Positions 33,987-43,409 of a DNA stretch of 57,883 bases are shown in pieces; position 1 is the stretch's first letter; the number at the start of each line of letters is the position of its first letter. Both the position numbers and the translations under genes were made by a program. The DNA is from Natronomonas sp. (GTDB taxonomy: Archaea; Halobacteriota; Halobacteria; Halobacteriales; Haloarculaceae): contig NZ_JAQCNO010000056.1 in assembly GCF_028274965.1 (NCBI RefSeq), forward strand, positions 1-57,883. Direction: 5' to 3'. A model generated the notes under the pieces. That model worked only from the letters and a program-made list of their open reading frames with translations. It was not told the DNA's origin and did not search any database.

Positions 33987-36260
33987 CTACTGGAACGTTC
34001 GGCTGACCTCGCGCTCCTTGGGCTCGCCCTTCTGGCCGAACTTCTCTTCGACCTCCTCGTAGCGTTCGCGCGTCTCGTCGTCGACGCTCGGCCCGACCTC
34101 CTCGAGCGCCTCGTCGAAGTGCTCGCGGGTGATCCGGACGTTCCCGACGCTCTTTGCGGCCTCCTCGGCGGAGACGCTGTGGATGAACTCCCGGGTCGCC
34201 GCCATCGAGGCCTCCCGGCAGAGCGCCTCGATGTCGGCCCCGACGTAGCCCTCCGTCTCGTCGGCGAGGTAGTCGAGGTCGACGTCGTCGGCCAGCGGCT
34301 TGTCCCGGGTGTGGACCGCTAAGATCGCCCGCCGCCCGTCGAGGTCCGGGACGGGCACGTGGACGTGTCTGTCGAGCCGTCCGGGGCGCAACAGCGCCGA
34401 GTCGATGAGGTCCGGCCGGTTCGTCGTGGCGATCACGACGACGTCCTCCAGCTCCTCGAGGCCGTCCAGCTCGGTCAACAGCTGGGAGACGACCCGCTCG
34501 CCGACGCCGCTGTCGCTCATGTTGCCGCCGCGCTCGCCCGCGATCGAGTCGATCTCGTCGAAGAAGACGACCGTCGGTGCGTTCGATCGGGCCTTCTCGA
34601 AGACCTCGCGGACACCCTTCTCGGACTCGCCGACGTACTTGTTCAGCAGTTCGGGGCCCTTTATCGAGATGAAGTTCGACTCGGCCTCGTTGGCGACGGC
34701 CTTCGCCATCAGGGTCTTGCCGGTTCCGGGCGGGCCGTACAGCAGGACGCCCTTGGCGGCCTGCATGTCCATCGCCTCGAACACCTCGGGGTAGTTCAGC
34801 GGCCACTGGATCGTCTCTCTGAGCCGCTCTTTGGTGTCCTCGAGCCCGCCGACGGAGTCCCACGTGATGTCGGGGACCTCGACGAACACCTCCCGCATCG
34901 CGCTCGGGGTGATGCCCTTCAGCGCGTCCTTGAGGTCGGCCTCGGTGACGCTCATCGACTCGAGGATCTCGGCGTCGATCTCGTCCTGTTCGAGGTCGAG
35001 TTCGGGCCGGATCCGCCGCAGCGCGTTCATCGCGGCCTCCTTCGTCAGGCTCTCGAGGTCGGCCCCGACGAAGCCGTGGGTCGACTCGGCGTACTTCTCA
35101 AGATCGATCCCGTCGACGAGCGGCATACCGCGCGTGTGGACCTGGAGGATCTCCTTGCGGCCCTCCTTGTCCGGGACGCCGATCTCGATCTCCCGATCGA
35201 AGCGCCCGCCCCGGCGCAGCGCCGGGTCCAGCGCGTCCACCCGGTTCGTTGCACCGATGACGATGACGTCGCCGCGCTCGTCGAGCCCGTCCATCAGGCT
35301 CAACAGCTGGGCGACGACGCGTCGCTCGACGTCGCCGCTCGTCTCGCCGCGCTTCGGCGCGATCGAGTCGATCTCGTCGATGAAGACGATCGCGGGGGAG
35401 TTCTCCGAGGCCTCCTCGAAGACCTCGCGGAGCTGCTCTTCGCTCTCGCCGTAGTACTTCGACATGATCTCCGGGCCGGAGATGTTCGTGAAGTGGGCGT
35501 CGATCTCGCTGGCGACGGCCTTCGCCATCAGGGTCTTGCCGGTCCCCGGCGGGCCGTGGAGCAACACGCCCTTCGGCGGTTCGATCCCGAGCTGTTTGAA
35601 AAGCTCCGGGTGCCGCATCGGCAGTTCGATCATCTCGCGGACCTGCTCGAGTTCCTCGTCCAGCCCGCCGATGTCCTCGTAGTTCACCGAGGGCGTCCCC
35701 TCGGCGACAGCCCCGCCCGCACCGCCCCCCGATTGGGCGATCTGCTCGGCGGGCTTTTCGCTGATCTGGATGTCCGTCGAGTCGGTGACGACGACGGTTC
35801 CGTCCGGGTCCGTCTCGGCGATCCGAAGCGGGATCCGCTGGCCGCTTTGGGTCGACAGCGGCCCCAATCCGAGCGAAAAGGGCACGTTCTGCCCGGTCGT
35901 GACCGCCTGCCCGCTGAGCTTGTCGCGGATGTGCGGGCCGATGTTCCCGCGGATCCGGAGGTTCTGCGGGAGCGCGACCGTCACCTGCTTGGCGGGGTTT
36001 ACGTCCGCCGGTTCGATCGTCACCTTGTCGTCGATGCCGACGTTCGCCTCCTGTCGGAGCCGCCCGTCGATGCGGACGACGCCGCGGCCCTCGTCCTCGG
36101 GATACCCGGGCCACACGCGGGCCACGGCGCGGGACTCGGCGCCCTCGATGACGATGTAATCGCCGTTCTCGACGCCCATCTCGCTCATCGCGCCGCGGTC
36201 GACGGCCGCGAGTCCGCGGCCGGCGTCCTTCTGCTTGAGGGGTTTGACGGTGAGTCGCAT
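33987..36260 (-). CDS. cdc48: Cdc48/VCP-like AAA ATPase, canonical copy
   Basis: This 757-residue hexameric unfoldase of the archaeal p97/VAT type starts [20 protein letters not shown] (N-domain to about 190). D1 has [14 protein letters not shown] and [16 protein letters not shown]2 has a second GPPGTGKT and [15 protein letters not shown]. Arginine-finger [13 protein letters not shown] and LLRPGRLDR motifs are present. It feeds substrates to the proteasome and remodels complexes. It is the second gene of an operon, three bases after the small Hsp20-like gene, and both lie under a TATA box with a palindrome, suggesting stress control. Confidence 0.95.
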   Translation of the reverse strand: MRLTVKPLKQKDAGRGLAAVDRGAMSEMGVENGDYIVIEGAESRAVARVWPGYPEDEGRGVVRIDGRLRQEANVGIDDKVTIEPADVNPAKQVTVALPQNLRIRGNIGPHIRDKLSGQAVTTGQNVPFSLGLGPLSTQSGQRIPLRIAETDPDGTVVVTDSTDIQISEKPAEQIAQSGGGAGGAVAEGTPSVNYEDIGGLDEELEQVREMIELPMRHPELFKQLGIEPPKGVLLHGPPGTGKTLMAKAVASEIDAHFTNISGPEIMSKYYGESEEQLREVFEEASENSPAIVFIDEIDSIAPKRGETSGDVERRVVAQLLSLMDGLDERGDVIVIGATNRVDALDPALRRGGRFDREIEIGVPDKEGRKEILQVHTRGMPLVDGIDLEKYAESTHGFVGADLESLTKEAAMNALRRIRPELDLEQDEIDAEILESMSVTEADLKDALKGITPSAMREVFVEVPDITWDSVGGLEDTKERLRETIQWPLNYPEVFEAMDMQAAKGVLLYGPPGTGKTLMAKAVANEAESNFISIKGPELLNKYVGESEKGVREVFEKARSNAPTVVFFDEIDSIAGERGGNMSDSGVGERVVSQLLTELDGLEELEDVVVIATTNRPDLIDSALLRPGRLDRHVHVPVPDLDGRRAILAVHTRDKPLADDVDLDYLADETEGYVGADIEALCREASMAATREFIHSVSAEEAAKSVGNVRITREHFDEALEEVGPSVDDETRERYEEVEEKFGQKGEPKEREVSRTFQ

Positions 36261-36262
36261 GA

Positions 36263-36499
36263 TTATCGCTCCACCTCGATGCTGACGACGCCGTTGTTCA
36301 TAACTGCTCGGGCGGCGCCCGCGGGCACAGAGAACTCGTGTTGCTCGCCGTCGACGACGACGATCGCCGTCCCGTCGACGATGTCCACGCTGCCAGACGC
36401 GGGGCCGAAGTCCGCGACGAGAACCGTCTCGTCGCCGTACTCGTACTGACGGACGGGGCCGTCAATGTCGGCCCGCATCGACTGTATATGCTCACTCAT
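36263..36499 (-). CDS. small Hsp20-like protein (DUF7127-like)
   Basis: This 78-residue protein reads [48 protein letters not shown] and ends [11 protein letters not shown]. The alternation of short strands with a final NGVV(S/T)IE motif resembles the alpha-crystallin domain of Hsp20 in miniature. It lies three bases before cdc48 and shares its promoter. A role as co-chaperone or sensor with Cdc48 is inferred from gene order only. The start at 36499 fits the TATA box 26-33 bases upstream. Confidence 0.7.
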   Translation of the reverse strand: MSEHIQSMRADIDGPVRQYEYGDETVLVADFGPASGSVDIVDGTAIVVVDGEQHEFSVPAGAARAVMNNGVVSIEVER

Positions 36500-36533
36500 A
36501 CTAACCAATAGTTAGTGCCTTTACTATATAAAT
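36500..36533 (-). promoter_or_regulatory. TATA box and 17-bp palindrome before the hsp20-like/cdc48 operon
   Basis: On the minus strand a TATA box ATTTATATA (36525-36533) is followed by the perfect inverted repeat ACTAAC-5 bases-GTTAGT (36500-36516), which ends one base before the ATG. The palindrome covers the expected transcription start, an ideal place for a repressor to block RNA polymerase, like the Phr heat-shock operator of Thermococcales. The repressor is not identified. Confidence 0.65.
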
Positions 36534-36682
36534 ACATCGGTAAAAATGGCAGGACACGACGGGGTACGAGGCTTTCGGTCGAATTGCGGTTCACGCTCAA
36601 ACGAGCAATGAGAGTCGCCCGCCGCGGTCGCGTGTGATCCGCCGACGCCGGGTGTTATGTACCGCCCGGGCCGAGTGCCCGT

Positions 36683-37447
36683 ATGGCGACGGTCACACAC
36701 GACGGACGGACGACCGCGTATCACCGTTCGACCGCCGGGGACGGCCCGACGGTGTGTTACGTACACGGCGCGGGCGGGAGCCGCCGGCTCTGGAGCGAAC
36801 AGTACGACCGCCCGGAGACGCCGCCCGCGGTCGCGCCCGATCTCTCCGGGCACGGCGACAGCGACGACGTCTCGACGCCGCCGGGCCGAGAGACGCTTAC
36901 CGCCTACGCCGACGACGTCGTGGCCGTCTGTGAGGCGACCGACACAACGGTGCTCTGCGGGAACTCGATGGGCGGCGCGATCGCGCTGTGGATCGCCTTA
37001 GAGCGCGAGTTCGACCCCGAGCGGATCGTCCTCGCCGACAGCGGCGCAAAACTCGGCGTCGATCCGTCCTTTCTCGACGCCGTCGCCTCGGACTTCGAGG
37101 CTGCCATCGAGTCGCTTCACGCCCCGGGAACGCTGTTTTTCGAGCCGACCGAGGGGCTCATCGAGCGCTCGAGTGCGGCGCTGCGCGCGGCGGGATCGGC
37201 GGTGACACACCGCGATTTCGAGACCTGCGATGCGTTCGACGTGCGAAACCGGCTCGGTGGGATCGATACCCCGGCGCTCGCGCTCTGCGGCGAACACGAC
37301 CCGATGACCCCGCCCGCCTTTCAGGAGTACTTGGCCGAGACGATGCCGGAGTGTCGCTTCCGCGAGATCGCCGACGCGGCCCACCTGTCGATGCTCGAAC
37401 GACCGGCGGCGTTCAACGACGCCGTCGGTTCGTTTCTCGACGCCTGA
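36683..37447 (+). CDS. alpha/beta-fold hydrolase
   Basis: This 254-residue hydrolase has the oxyanion motif VCYVHGAGGSRRLW near residue 25 and the nucleophile elbow CGNSMGGAIAL (Ser about 94). The Asp is in CGEHDPMTPP and the His in ADAAHLSMLERP. This complete triad places it with esterase/MhpC-like hydrolases. It is divergent from the hsp20-like/cdc48 operon with about 180 bases between starts; the gap 36534-36682 holds no gene. The substrate is unknown. Confidence 0.78.
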   Translation: MATVTHDGRTTAYHRSTAGDGPTVCYVHGAGGSRRLWSEQYDRPETPPAVAPDLSGHGDSDDVSTPPGRETLTAYADDVVAVCEATDTTVLCGNSMGGAIALWIALEREFDPERIVLADSGAKLGVDPSFLDAVASDFEAAIESLHAPGTLFFEPTEGLIERSSAALRAAGSAVTHRDFETCDAFDVRNRLGGIDTPALALCGEHDPMTPPAFQEYLAETMPECRFREIADAAHLSMLERPAAFNDAVGSFLDA

Positions 37448-37481
37448 GCGTCCTCCCGGACGCGCATTCGCTCGGGCGCGC

Positions 37482-38456
37482 TCACTCGAGGCGCTCGGCG
37501 GCGTCCTTTTCGACGAGGACGTCGGCGTTCGGCTCCGGGAGGGTCACGACGTCCTCGGAGGCGAGGTCGTAGTCCCGGTCGTCCGCCCCGACGATTTCCC
37601 CGACGTCGGCGGTGATGCGGACGGTCGTCCGCCGGACCCCCGCCGATCCGTCGCCGTTCGATCCATCGCCGTTCGACCCGACCCCTGAGGACCCCGATCG
37701 CCGTGTCTCGCCGGTCCGGCCGGCCTTTCGAGCGCCGCCGGCGGAAACGGTCGGCGGGTCACCGTCCTCCCCCTTCGGAGGCCGTCCGGCGTCGTCCTCG
37801 TCTGGTGTGGGCGGCGATCCGGACTCCTCGGCCGGAGTCGACGAGGCGGGCGACGGCGAGGCCCCGAGTTCGCCGTCGGCTCCCGTGCCCATCAGATCCG
37901 CGGCGGCGACGCCGTCGTCGGATCCCTCCGACGCGTCCGGTCGGTCCGTCGCCTTCGGGGGGTCGGGGGGCTCCGTCGTTTCGTCCGGTCCCTGCCCCTG
38001 TTTCTCGTCGGCCTCCGGACGGTCGGACGTCGACGCCGGGTCGTCGATCGAACAGGAGACCGACGGTGCCTCCCCGTCGAGGGCCGCGAGCACCGCCTCC
38101 CGGTTCGATTCGATGCGGGCGACGAGGTCCTCGAACAGCTCCGCCTCCTCGGCGGTCAGGCCGTCGTCCTCGACGGGCATCCCCGCGGCCGCGATCGAGG
38201 CCTTCTTGACGACCTTCCCGACGCGGCGCTCGTAGATCGCCTCAACGGTGCTCTCGGCGGTCTCGATGTCGTCGGTGATCCGTCTGACCTCCGGCTCCGA
38301 GAAGGGGTCGTCGGCGGTTTCGACGATGCGGGCGCGCTCCTCGTTGAGCTCCTCGATGTACTCGCCGACCTCGCGGTAGAACGACGAGCGGAGGCGCTGG
38401 AGGTCGCTCGATTGTCGCTCGCGCGCCTGTACGGACTGTAGCTCGTCGAGGTTCAT
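37482..38456 (-). CDS. GINS replication complex subunit (Gins51-type)
   Basis: GINS activates the MCM helicase in the archaeal CMG complex. The 324 residues have the helical A-domain at the N-terminus (LQRLRSSFYREVGEYIEEL to about 110). An acidic Ser/Pro/Asp linker of about 150 residues follows, and then the beta B-domain at the C-terminus (VRRTTVRITADVGEIVGADDRDYDL to the end). The A-then-B order matches Gins51/Gins15. The long linker is unusual for thermophiles but common in halophiles. The gene starts four bases inside priS. Confidence 0.88.
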   Translation of the reverse strand: MNLDELQSVQARERQSSDLQRLRSSFYREVGEYIEELNEERARIVETADDPFSEPEVRRITDDIETAESTVEAIYERRVGKVVKKASIAAAGMPVEDDGLTAEEAELFEDLVARIESNREAVLAALDGEAPSVSCSIDDPASTSDRPEADEKQGQGPDETTEPPDPPKATDRPDASEGSDDGVAAADLMGTGADGELGASPSPASSTPAEESGSPPTPDEDDAGRPPKGEDGDPPTVSAGGARKAGRTGETRRSGSSGVGSNGDGSNGDGSAGVRRTTVRITADVGEIVGADDRDYDLASEDVVTLPEPNADVLVEKDAAERLE

Positions 38457-39631
38457 TCTCCTGTTTTCCGTGCGTGGCCGCGGGCCATCGCGAACACGCC
38501 CACGTACTCCGGGACGGTACGGACACCCTCCTCTATCCTAAATCTTTCCCCCCGGAGCTCGACGGTCAGTTCCTCGGGCGCGTAGATCGCGATCTCGTTG
38601 CCCCGGAACGTCTCCGGGACGGGATCGACGAGCGGATCGAACGCGTCGAGATCGCCCCGCTCGATCCGGCGGACCTCGAGTCCGGTCCCGCCATGGAGGC
38701 TCCCGGGCATGCGGATCAGCCGGTTGATGTCCGTCGTGACCGGCTCGTCGATCGGCGCTCGCTGGGTTTCGATCACGTCCTCGAAGAGCAGTCGGGCGAC
38801 GCTGAACACCGCCGGGTGGACGTCGACGTTGCCGCGCTCTAGCTCCCCGCGGTTCTCCGTTGCGGCGTTCAGCGCCGCCGCGGCCTTCCCCTCGCCGATG
38901 CCCTCGAACGCCCGCAGCCGGTCGAGCGCGTCGGACTCCGGCATCGACCGGAGCTCCTCGAGAAACGATTCGAGCCGCTCGCGGGTCCGCCCGGCCCACC
39001 CGCCGTCCGGGAGGCTCCGCTTCTGTGCGGGCGAGCGCCGACCGGCGCTTCCCCCGACGGCCCGCGTCGAGACGATGTCCTCGAAGTCGATCCCCTCTCC
39101 GAGGACGTACTCGACGATCTCGCGGCGGGCCGCCCGTCCGAGTCCCAACACGTCCTCGCGTCTGACGTGGACGTGGTAGCCACGACCGCCCGAGAAGACG
39201 ACCTCGAGGTCCTCGAACCCGAAATCGGACGCCAGGATGTCCACCAGCCGCCGGAGGGCGTCCTTGCACGCCCGGAGCATCTCCCCGTAGCTCGTCGTCT
39301 CCGGATCGACCCCGGGGAGGTGATCGGCGTCGAGATCGAAAACGAGATCCGAGCCGCGCCAGCCCTTCGCGCCCATGCTTGAGGCCCCCGGGTCGTCGTA
39401 GCGCCCCGCCGAGTAGTAGACGTGCCGCGGCCGTTCTCCGGTGAGAAACCCCGCGAGGTCGCCGCCGCCGGTGAGGTCCAGATACGAGTGGTGTCTGACC
39501 ATCGTTGTCCGGGCGTCCCAGGTGATGTAGCCCCACTCGCGCTCGTTTCCGGCCGGCGGAAGCGACAGCTCACTCCGCCTGTAGTGGTCGCCGAACCGAC
39601 CCTTCAGGTACTCGCGGGTGCTGTCGTCCAT
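38453..39631 (-). CDS. priS: DNA primase small (catalytic) subunit
   Basis: It synthesises RNA/DNA primers for replication. The 392 residues hold catalytic Asp99 and Asp101 in DLVFDLDADH, the phosphate-binding SGGRGYHVHVRR near 148, and SLHGGTG near 311. The N-terminal REWGYITWDARTTMVRHHSYLD segment is typical of archaeal PriS. It overlaps the GINS gene by four bases; pairing of these two genes is common in euryarchaea and reflects their shared replisome role. PriL is not in this window. Confidence 0.94.
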   Translation of the reverse strand: MDDSTREYLKGRFGDHYRRSELSLPPAGNEREWGYITWDARTTMVRHHSYLDLTGGGDLAGFLTGERPRHVYYSAGRYDDPGASSMGAKGWRGSDLVFDLDADHLPGVDPETTSYGEMLRACKDALRRLVDILASDFGFEDLEVVFSGGRGYHVHVRREDVLGLGRAARREIVEYVLGEGIDFEDIVSTRAVGGSAGRRSPAQKRSLPDGGWAGRTRERLESFLEELRSMPESDALDRLRAFEGIGEGKAAAALNAATENRGELERGNVDVHPAVFSVARLLFEDVIETQRAPIDEPVTTDINRLIRMPGSLHGGTGLEVRRIERGDLDAFDPLVDPVPETFRGNEIAIYAPEELTVELRGERFRIEEGVRTVPEYVGVFAMARGHARKTGE

Positions 39632-39679
39632 GGCGCTCGTTCGGACGATGCGCGAAAAAGCGTTGCCGTCTCCGGGCGT

Positions 39680-40168
39680 TCAGGCCCCGGGGACGAACCG
39701 CGAGAGCGTCGACCGGAGCCCGCCGTCCCCGAGCCGGAGGTACAGCGCGTCGCCGTTGTCCTCGTAGTACCCCTTGACGCGGCGCTCGACCTCGAAGCCC
39801 AGGTGGCGATAGAAGGCGAGCGCCGACTCGTTGGTCGCCCTCGCGTGACAGGTCACCGAGTTGTGCTCCTCGGCGACGGCGGCGACGAGCCGCCGGCCGA
39901 ACCCCTCGCCGCGGTACTCCGGGGCGACCGCCAAAAAGAGGATGTAGCCGTCCCGGCGCGCGGCCGCGAACCCGACGACGTCGTCGCCGTCGTAGCCCGG
40001 TTCGACGAGGGCGTACACCTTCGAGCGCCGGTAGGCGTCGGTGAAAAAACCGCGGCGCTGCTTGAGAACCCCGTCCTCGCGACGGATCCGCTCTTTGAGC
40101 CGCCAGGCCTCCTCGACGCAGGTATCGTCACCCGTTTCGATCGCACGGATATCGACGGTGACGCTCAC
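39680..40168 (-). CDS. GNAT family N-acetyltransferase
   Basis: This 162-residue GNAT protein has the acetyl-CoA loop FLAVAPEYRGEGFGRRLVAAV near residues 75-95 and a C-terminal NESALAFYRHLGFEVERRVKGYY, as in RimI-like enzymes. It lies 48 bases upstream of priS in the same direction and so may head that operon. RimI-type enzymes acetylate protein N-termini; the target here is unknown. Confidence 0.82.
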   Translation of the reverse strand: MSVTVDIRAIETGDDTCVEEAWRLKERIRREDGVLKQRRGFFTDAYRRSKVYALVEPGYDGDDVVGFAAARRDGYILFLAVAPEYRGEGFGRRLVAAVAEEHNSVTCHARATNESALAFYRHLGFEVERRVKGYYEDNGDALYLRLGDGGLRSTLSRFVPGA

Positions 40169-40353
40169 TACCGTTCCGTACGGCTGGCCCGATTATAATT
40201 CCACCGCCCCGGAACGCTTTCGGCGGTGGCGCGTCTCCGAGGAACCGATGAGCCAGAGCGTGAGCGATCCGTGACGCCGATCGAGGGAGCCGGGCGGGCA
40301 GGGGCCGCACGGCTCCTGAGCCGGCCGCCGCCGACCGGGAGGGGCGTCCGCCC

Positions 40354-40758
40354 GTGAGCTTCGAGTTGTGCGATCACACCGCCGACATCGCCGTCGAGGC
40401 GACCGGCGAAACCCTCGCGGCGACGTTCGAAAGCGTCGCCGACGGGCTCACCGCCACACACTGCGAGTCGGTCCCGGCCGGCGGCACGCGGTTCTCACTC
40501 GCCGTCGAGGCCGAGCCGATCGAGGCGCTGTTGTTCGATTACCTGGACGAACTCATCTACCAGCGGGACGTCCGGGCCGTCCTCCCCTGTGAGCACAGCG
40601 TCACGATGGCCGGCGGTACCGGACGGCTCGAGGCGTCCGCCCGCGGCGTCGACCTCAGTTCGGTGACGGCGCGGGAGATCAAGGCCGTGACGTACTCCGA
40701 GATGGCTCTCGATCGGACGCCGACCGGTTGGCGCGCGTACGTCGTCTTCGACGTCTGA
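40354..40758 (+). CDS. archease
   Basis: Archease is a small metal-binding cofactor that stimulates RtcB tRNA ligase. The 134 residues start at a GTG and read SFELCDHTADIAVEATG, with the acidic metal ligands in DHTADIA and the C-terminal Asp of VVFDV. The central LLFDYLDELIYQRD is also typical. RtcB is not encoded in this window. The preceding 185 bases (40169-40353) hold no gene that I can support. Confidence 0.92.
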   Translation: MSFELCDHTADIAVEATGETLAATFESVADGLTATHCESVPAGGTRFSLAVEAEPIEALLFDYLDELIYQRDVRAVLPCEHSVTMAGGTGRLEASARGVDLSSVTAREIKAVTYSEMALDRTPTGWRAYVVFDV

Positions 40759-40874
40759 CGTCCTGCCGACCGCGGCCCGGCGGGCGGCTCTCCGCGTCGA
40801 TTCCGCCCCCCGGCGTCCGGTTCGGAGCGGAGACAGACAGTTTTATACGATCGCACTCCCGACCTGCATCCGTC

Positions 40875-40949
40875 GCTCGCTTGGTGTAGTCCGGCCAATC
40901 ATGTTGGCCTTTCGAGCCAACGACAGGGGTTCAAATCCCCTAGCGAGCA
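40875..40949 (+). tRNA. tRNA-Glu (UUC)
   Basis: Acceptor GCTCGCT pairs with AGCGAGC. The anticodon stem TTGGC/GCCAA closes loop CTTTCGA with anticodon TTC for glutamate. The T arm is GGGGTTCAAATCCCC and the discriminator is A. No CCA is encoded and no intron is seen. Confidence 0.95.
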
Positions 40950-41071
40950 TCCGTCTTTCGCCGAGAGCGGCGTCGTCGGTCGCTCCCGACTGGACGCGAC
41001 CCCGACCCTGGCGCTCCCGACAGCGCCCGCGACCGTTACGGCTTTGTGAGCGCCCGGAGGACGGAACGACG

Positions 41072-41914
41072 ATGGAGGGCCGCGCAACGGCACCGGCGGC
41101 AGGCACCGTGTTGAACGCGCTCGCGAACGGCTACGGGTCGGCCTTTGCGATCGACGCCCACACCGACGCGACCGTCGAACTCGACGGCTCCGGGGCGGTG
41201 TCCGGCGAGATCGCCGGCGCCCCGGACGCCGACACCCGCCTCATCGAACGCTGCGTCGAGTCGGTGCTCGAGCGGTTCGGCGACGGCCAGGGCGGACGCG
41301 TCCGAACCGAAAGCGACGTGCCGATGGCCTCGGGGCTGAAAAGCTCGAGCGCCGCCGCCAACGCGGCCGTGCTCGCGACGCTCGACGCCCTCGAGGTCGA
41401 TCTCGACCGCGAGCGAGCCTGCCTGATCGGCGTCGACGCCGCCCGCGACGTCGGCGTCACCGTCACCGGCGCCTTCGACGACGCCTCGGCGTCGATGCTC
41501 GGCGGCCTCACGGTGACGGACAACACCGAAGACGAGCTGCTCAGACGCGAGGCCGTGGCGTGGGACGTGTTGGTGTACACGCCCGACAGACGGGCCCTCT
41601 CGGCCGAGGCGGACGTCTCGCGGTGCGAGCGGATCGCGCCGATGGCTGACCTCGCCTACGAGTTGGCGACCGACGGCGAGTACGAGCGCGCGATGGCGGT
41701 CAACGGGTTCGCGTTCTGTGCGGCGCTGGGGTACCCGACGGAGCCCCTCGTCGAGGCGATGCCGGCGGCGACGGCGTCGCTCTCGGGGACCGGGCCGAGC
41801 TACACCGCCGTCGGCGACCGCGAGGCGCTCGAGGCGCTCGCCGAGCGGTGGGGCGACCGCCCCGGAACCACGTGGCTGACGACGACGCAGACGGCGGGCG
41901 CGACCCGGGGGTAA
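41072..41914 (+). CDS. aroK: archaeal (GHMP-type) shikimate kinase
   Basis: It phosphorylates shikimate in aromatic amino-acid synthesis and is unrelated in fold to bacterial AroK. The 280 residues carry GHMP motifs: ATAPAAGTVLNALANGYGSAFAID at the N-terminus, the phosphate loop PMASGLKSSSAAANAA near 86, and the C-terminal ATASLSGTGPSYTAVG. The true start is the ATG giving MEGRATAPAAG; the frame continues open through the tRNA-Glu gene but that part is not coding. Confidence 0.92.
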   Translation: MEGRATAPAAGTVLNALANGYGSAFAIDAHTDATVELDGSGAVSGEIAGAPDADTRLIERCVESVLERFGDGQGGRVRTESDVPMASGLKSSSAAANAAVLATLDALEVDLDRERACLIGVDAARDVGVTVTGAFDDASASMLGGLTVTDNTEDELLRREAVAWDVLVYTPDRRALSAEADVSRCERIAPMADLAYELATDGEYERAMAVNGFAFCAALGYPTEPLVEAMPAATASLSGTGPSYTAVGDREALEALAERWGDRPGTTWLTTTQTAGATRG

Positions 41915-41964
41915 CCGCCGCGTCCGATTGTGATTTGCCGCGTTCCGCCACGCCGTCGGGCGAT

Positions 41965-42750
41965 CTATCCGAGGAGGACCCACACTACGACGCCCATCGC
42001 CTCTGGATCGCCGAACCTGACGCCGACGTACCCGAGGACCGCTTGTGTCGCGTTGAACAGCCCGTGCATCACCGCGACGACGACGAGGTTGCCGGTGTAC
42101 TCGTAGGACATCGCGAGCACGAGACCGACGAAAAACAGCACCGAGACCCCGAGGGCGCCGCCGGCGAGGCTGCCGAAGCCGACGATGTGGATCGCGGCGA
42201 AAAGCGCCGTTGCAACGGTGATCCCGGCGACGACGCCGAACGACTCCCGAAGCCGGCTCTGGATGACGCCGCGAAAGAGCAGCTCCTCGGTCGGCCCGAT
42301 GACCAGAAGCGACAGAAGCCCCAACAGGAGGAAGATGAGCGGGTCCTGCTGTGCGACGTCGAATATCGCCTGGCTGTCGCGCTCGACGCCGAGCCGCTGG
42401 CCGACCACGAAGGAGGCGACCGAGCCAACGAGCCAAAGCAGGATCATGCTCACGAACCCGACGCCGAGGACGATCCAGCCCTCGAACGTCGGCGCCCGCA
42501 CGCCGATGTCCGACACCGAACGGTCCCGATAGCGGAGGTACGCGAGCGAGACGCCGGTGAAAAAGACGAGCTGCAGGACGGCGACCGACAGCAGGAAGCT
42601 TAGCCGGGGCGTCAACTCGACGTTCAGGGCCTCAAAGGCGTTCGCCAGCGCCCACACGACGACGTTACCGCCCCCGTAGGCGACCGCCGCGAGGCCGAAC
42701 GCGACGGCGACCGCGACGACGGGCCCCGGAAGCCGGGCTCGGAGGGACAT
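41965..42750 (-). CDS. CPBP-family intramembrane metalloprotease
   Basis: This 261-residue protein has about eight hydrophobic segments. CPBP (Abi) motifs are EELLFRGVIQSR near residue 155 (Glu-Glu and Arg), FAAIHIVGFG near 186 and the third motif VVAVMHGLFNATQ near 226. In eukaryotes Rce1-type relatives cleave CAAX proteins; bacterial ones often relate to bacteriocin immunity. The substrate here is unknown. It is convergent with shikimate kinase. Confidence 0.87.
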   Translation of the reverse strand: MSLRARLPGPVVAVAVAFGLAAVAYGGGNVVVWALANAFEALNVELTPRLSFLLSVAVLQLVFFTGVSLAYLRYRDRSVSDIGVRAPTFEGWIVLGVGFVSMILLWLVGSVASFVVGQRLGVERDSQAIFDVAQQDPLIFLLLGLLSLLVIGPTEELLFRGVIQSRLRESFGVVAGITVATALFAAIHIVGFGSLAGGALGVSVLFFVGLVLAMSYEYTGNLVVVAVMHGLFNATQAVLGYVGVRFGDPEAMGVVVWVLLG

Positions 42751-42885
42751 ACCTGCACTACGACGAGCAGCCCAAAGAGTGCTGTTGTTCGGCCTTGCGC
42801 TCCCCGGCCTCGCGGTCGGGGTCCGGGCGTCCAGGTCGGACCGGAACCCCGACGATCGGCTCGGAGCCGGCCGCCTGCGCTTCGG

Positions 42886-43404
42886 CTACCCGCCGCCGTT
42901 GATCTCGGTGAGGATCTCCGGGTCGGTGCGGAACTTGAGCACGTTCGTCACGACCGAGTTCCGGAGGTTGTCGACGACGTCGCCGTGCTCCTTGTAGAAC
43001 TCGTGGATCCACCTCGATTGGGCGTCGCGGCTCGGGAACATCATCACCGCCTTCCACTGGTACTCCCCGTCGGAGAGGAAATAAAACAGCGTGTTCGGCG
43101 AGTCACGGATGCACTCCATCGCGTCGCGCCACCCCGACTCGAAGTTCTCGGGGTTGAACTTGAACTCGAAGAGCGCGAAGTAGAAGTACTCCTCGTTGGG
43201 GATGATCGCCTCCCGGAAGACGCCCTCCTCGCGCATCCCGCGGATCGACTCCGAGACCGTGACGTGCGAGACGTCGATCCCGTACTTCTCCTCGAGGATC
43301 CGCGCGAGGTCCCGCGAGGACAGCTGCGGGTCGCGGGAGAGCTCCCGGAGCACCAGTACGTCGCGCTCTTTGAACTCCCAGTCGGGCGCGTCGGGCGAGT
43401 TCAT
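42886..43404 (-). CDS. Lrp/AsnC-like winged-helix transcription regulator
   Basis: From MNSPDAPDWEFKERDVLVLREL the 172-residue protein has an N-terminal winged helix (DPQLSSRDLARILEEKYGIDVSHVTVSESIRGMREEGV). The C-terminal domain has FYFALFEFKFNPENFESGWRDAME and SDGEYQWKAVMMFPSRDAQSRW, like ligand-sensing RAM domains. It lies six bases before the end of an acyl-CoA related hydrolase gene in the same direction, so it may regulate that lipid operon. Confidence 0.8.
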   Translation of the reverse strand: MNSPDAPDWEFKERDVLVLRELSRDPQLSSRDLARILEEKYGIDVSHVTVSESIRGMREEGVFREAIIPNEEYFYFALFEFKFNPENFESGWRDAMECIRDSPNTLFYFLSDGEYQWKAVMMFPSRDAQSRWIHEFYKEHGDVVDNLRNSVVTNVLKFRTDPEILTEINGGG

Positions 43405-43409
43405 CGACA

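Noticed and set aside
33347..34006. Arg-rich plus-strand frame over the eIF2B-like and zinc-ribbon genes
   Set aside because: It overlaps supported genes in another frame and has no family-like motif.
40169..40353. Possible gene before archease
   Set aside because: Frames here are short and Arg/Pro-rich with no homologous pattern; archease has its own GTG start.
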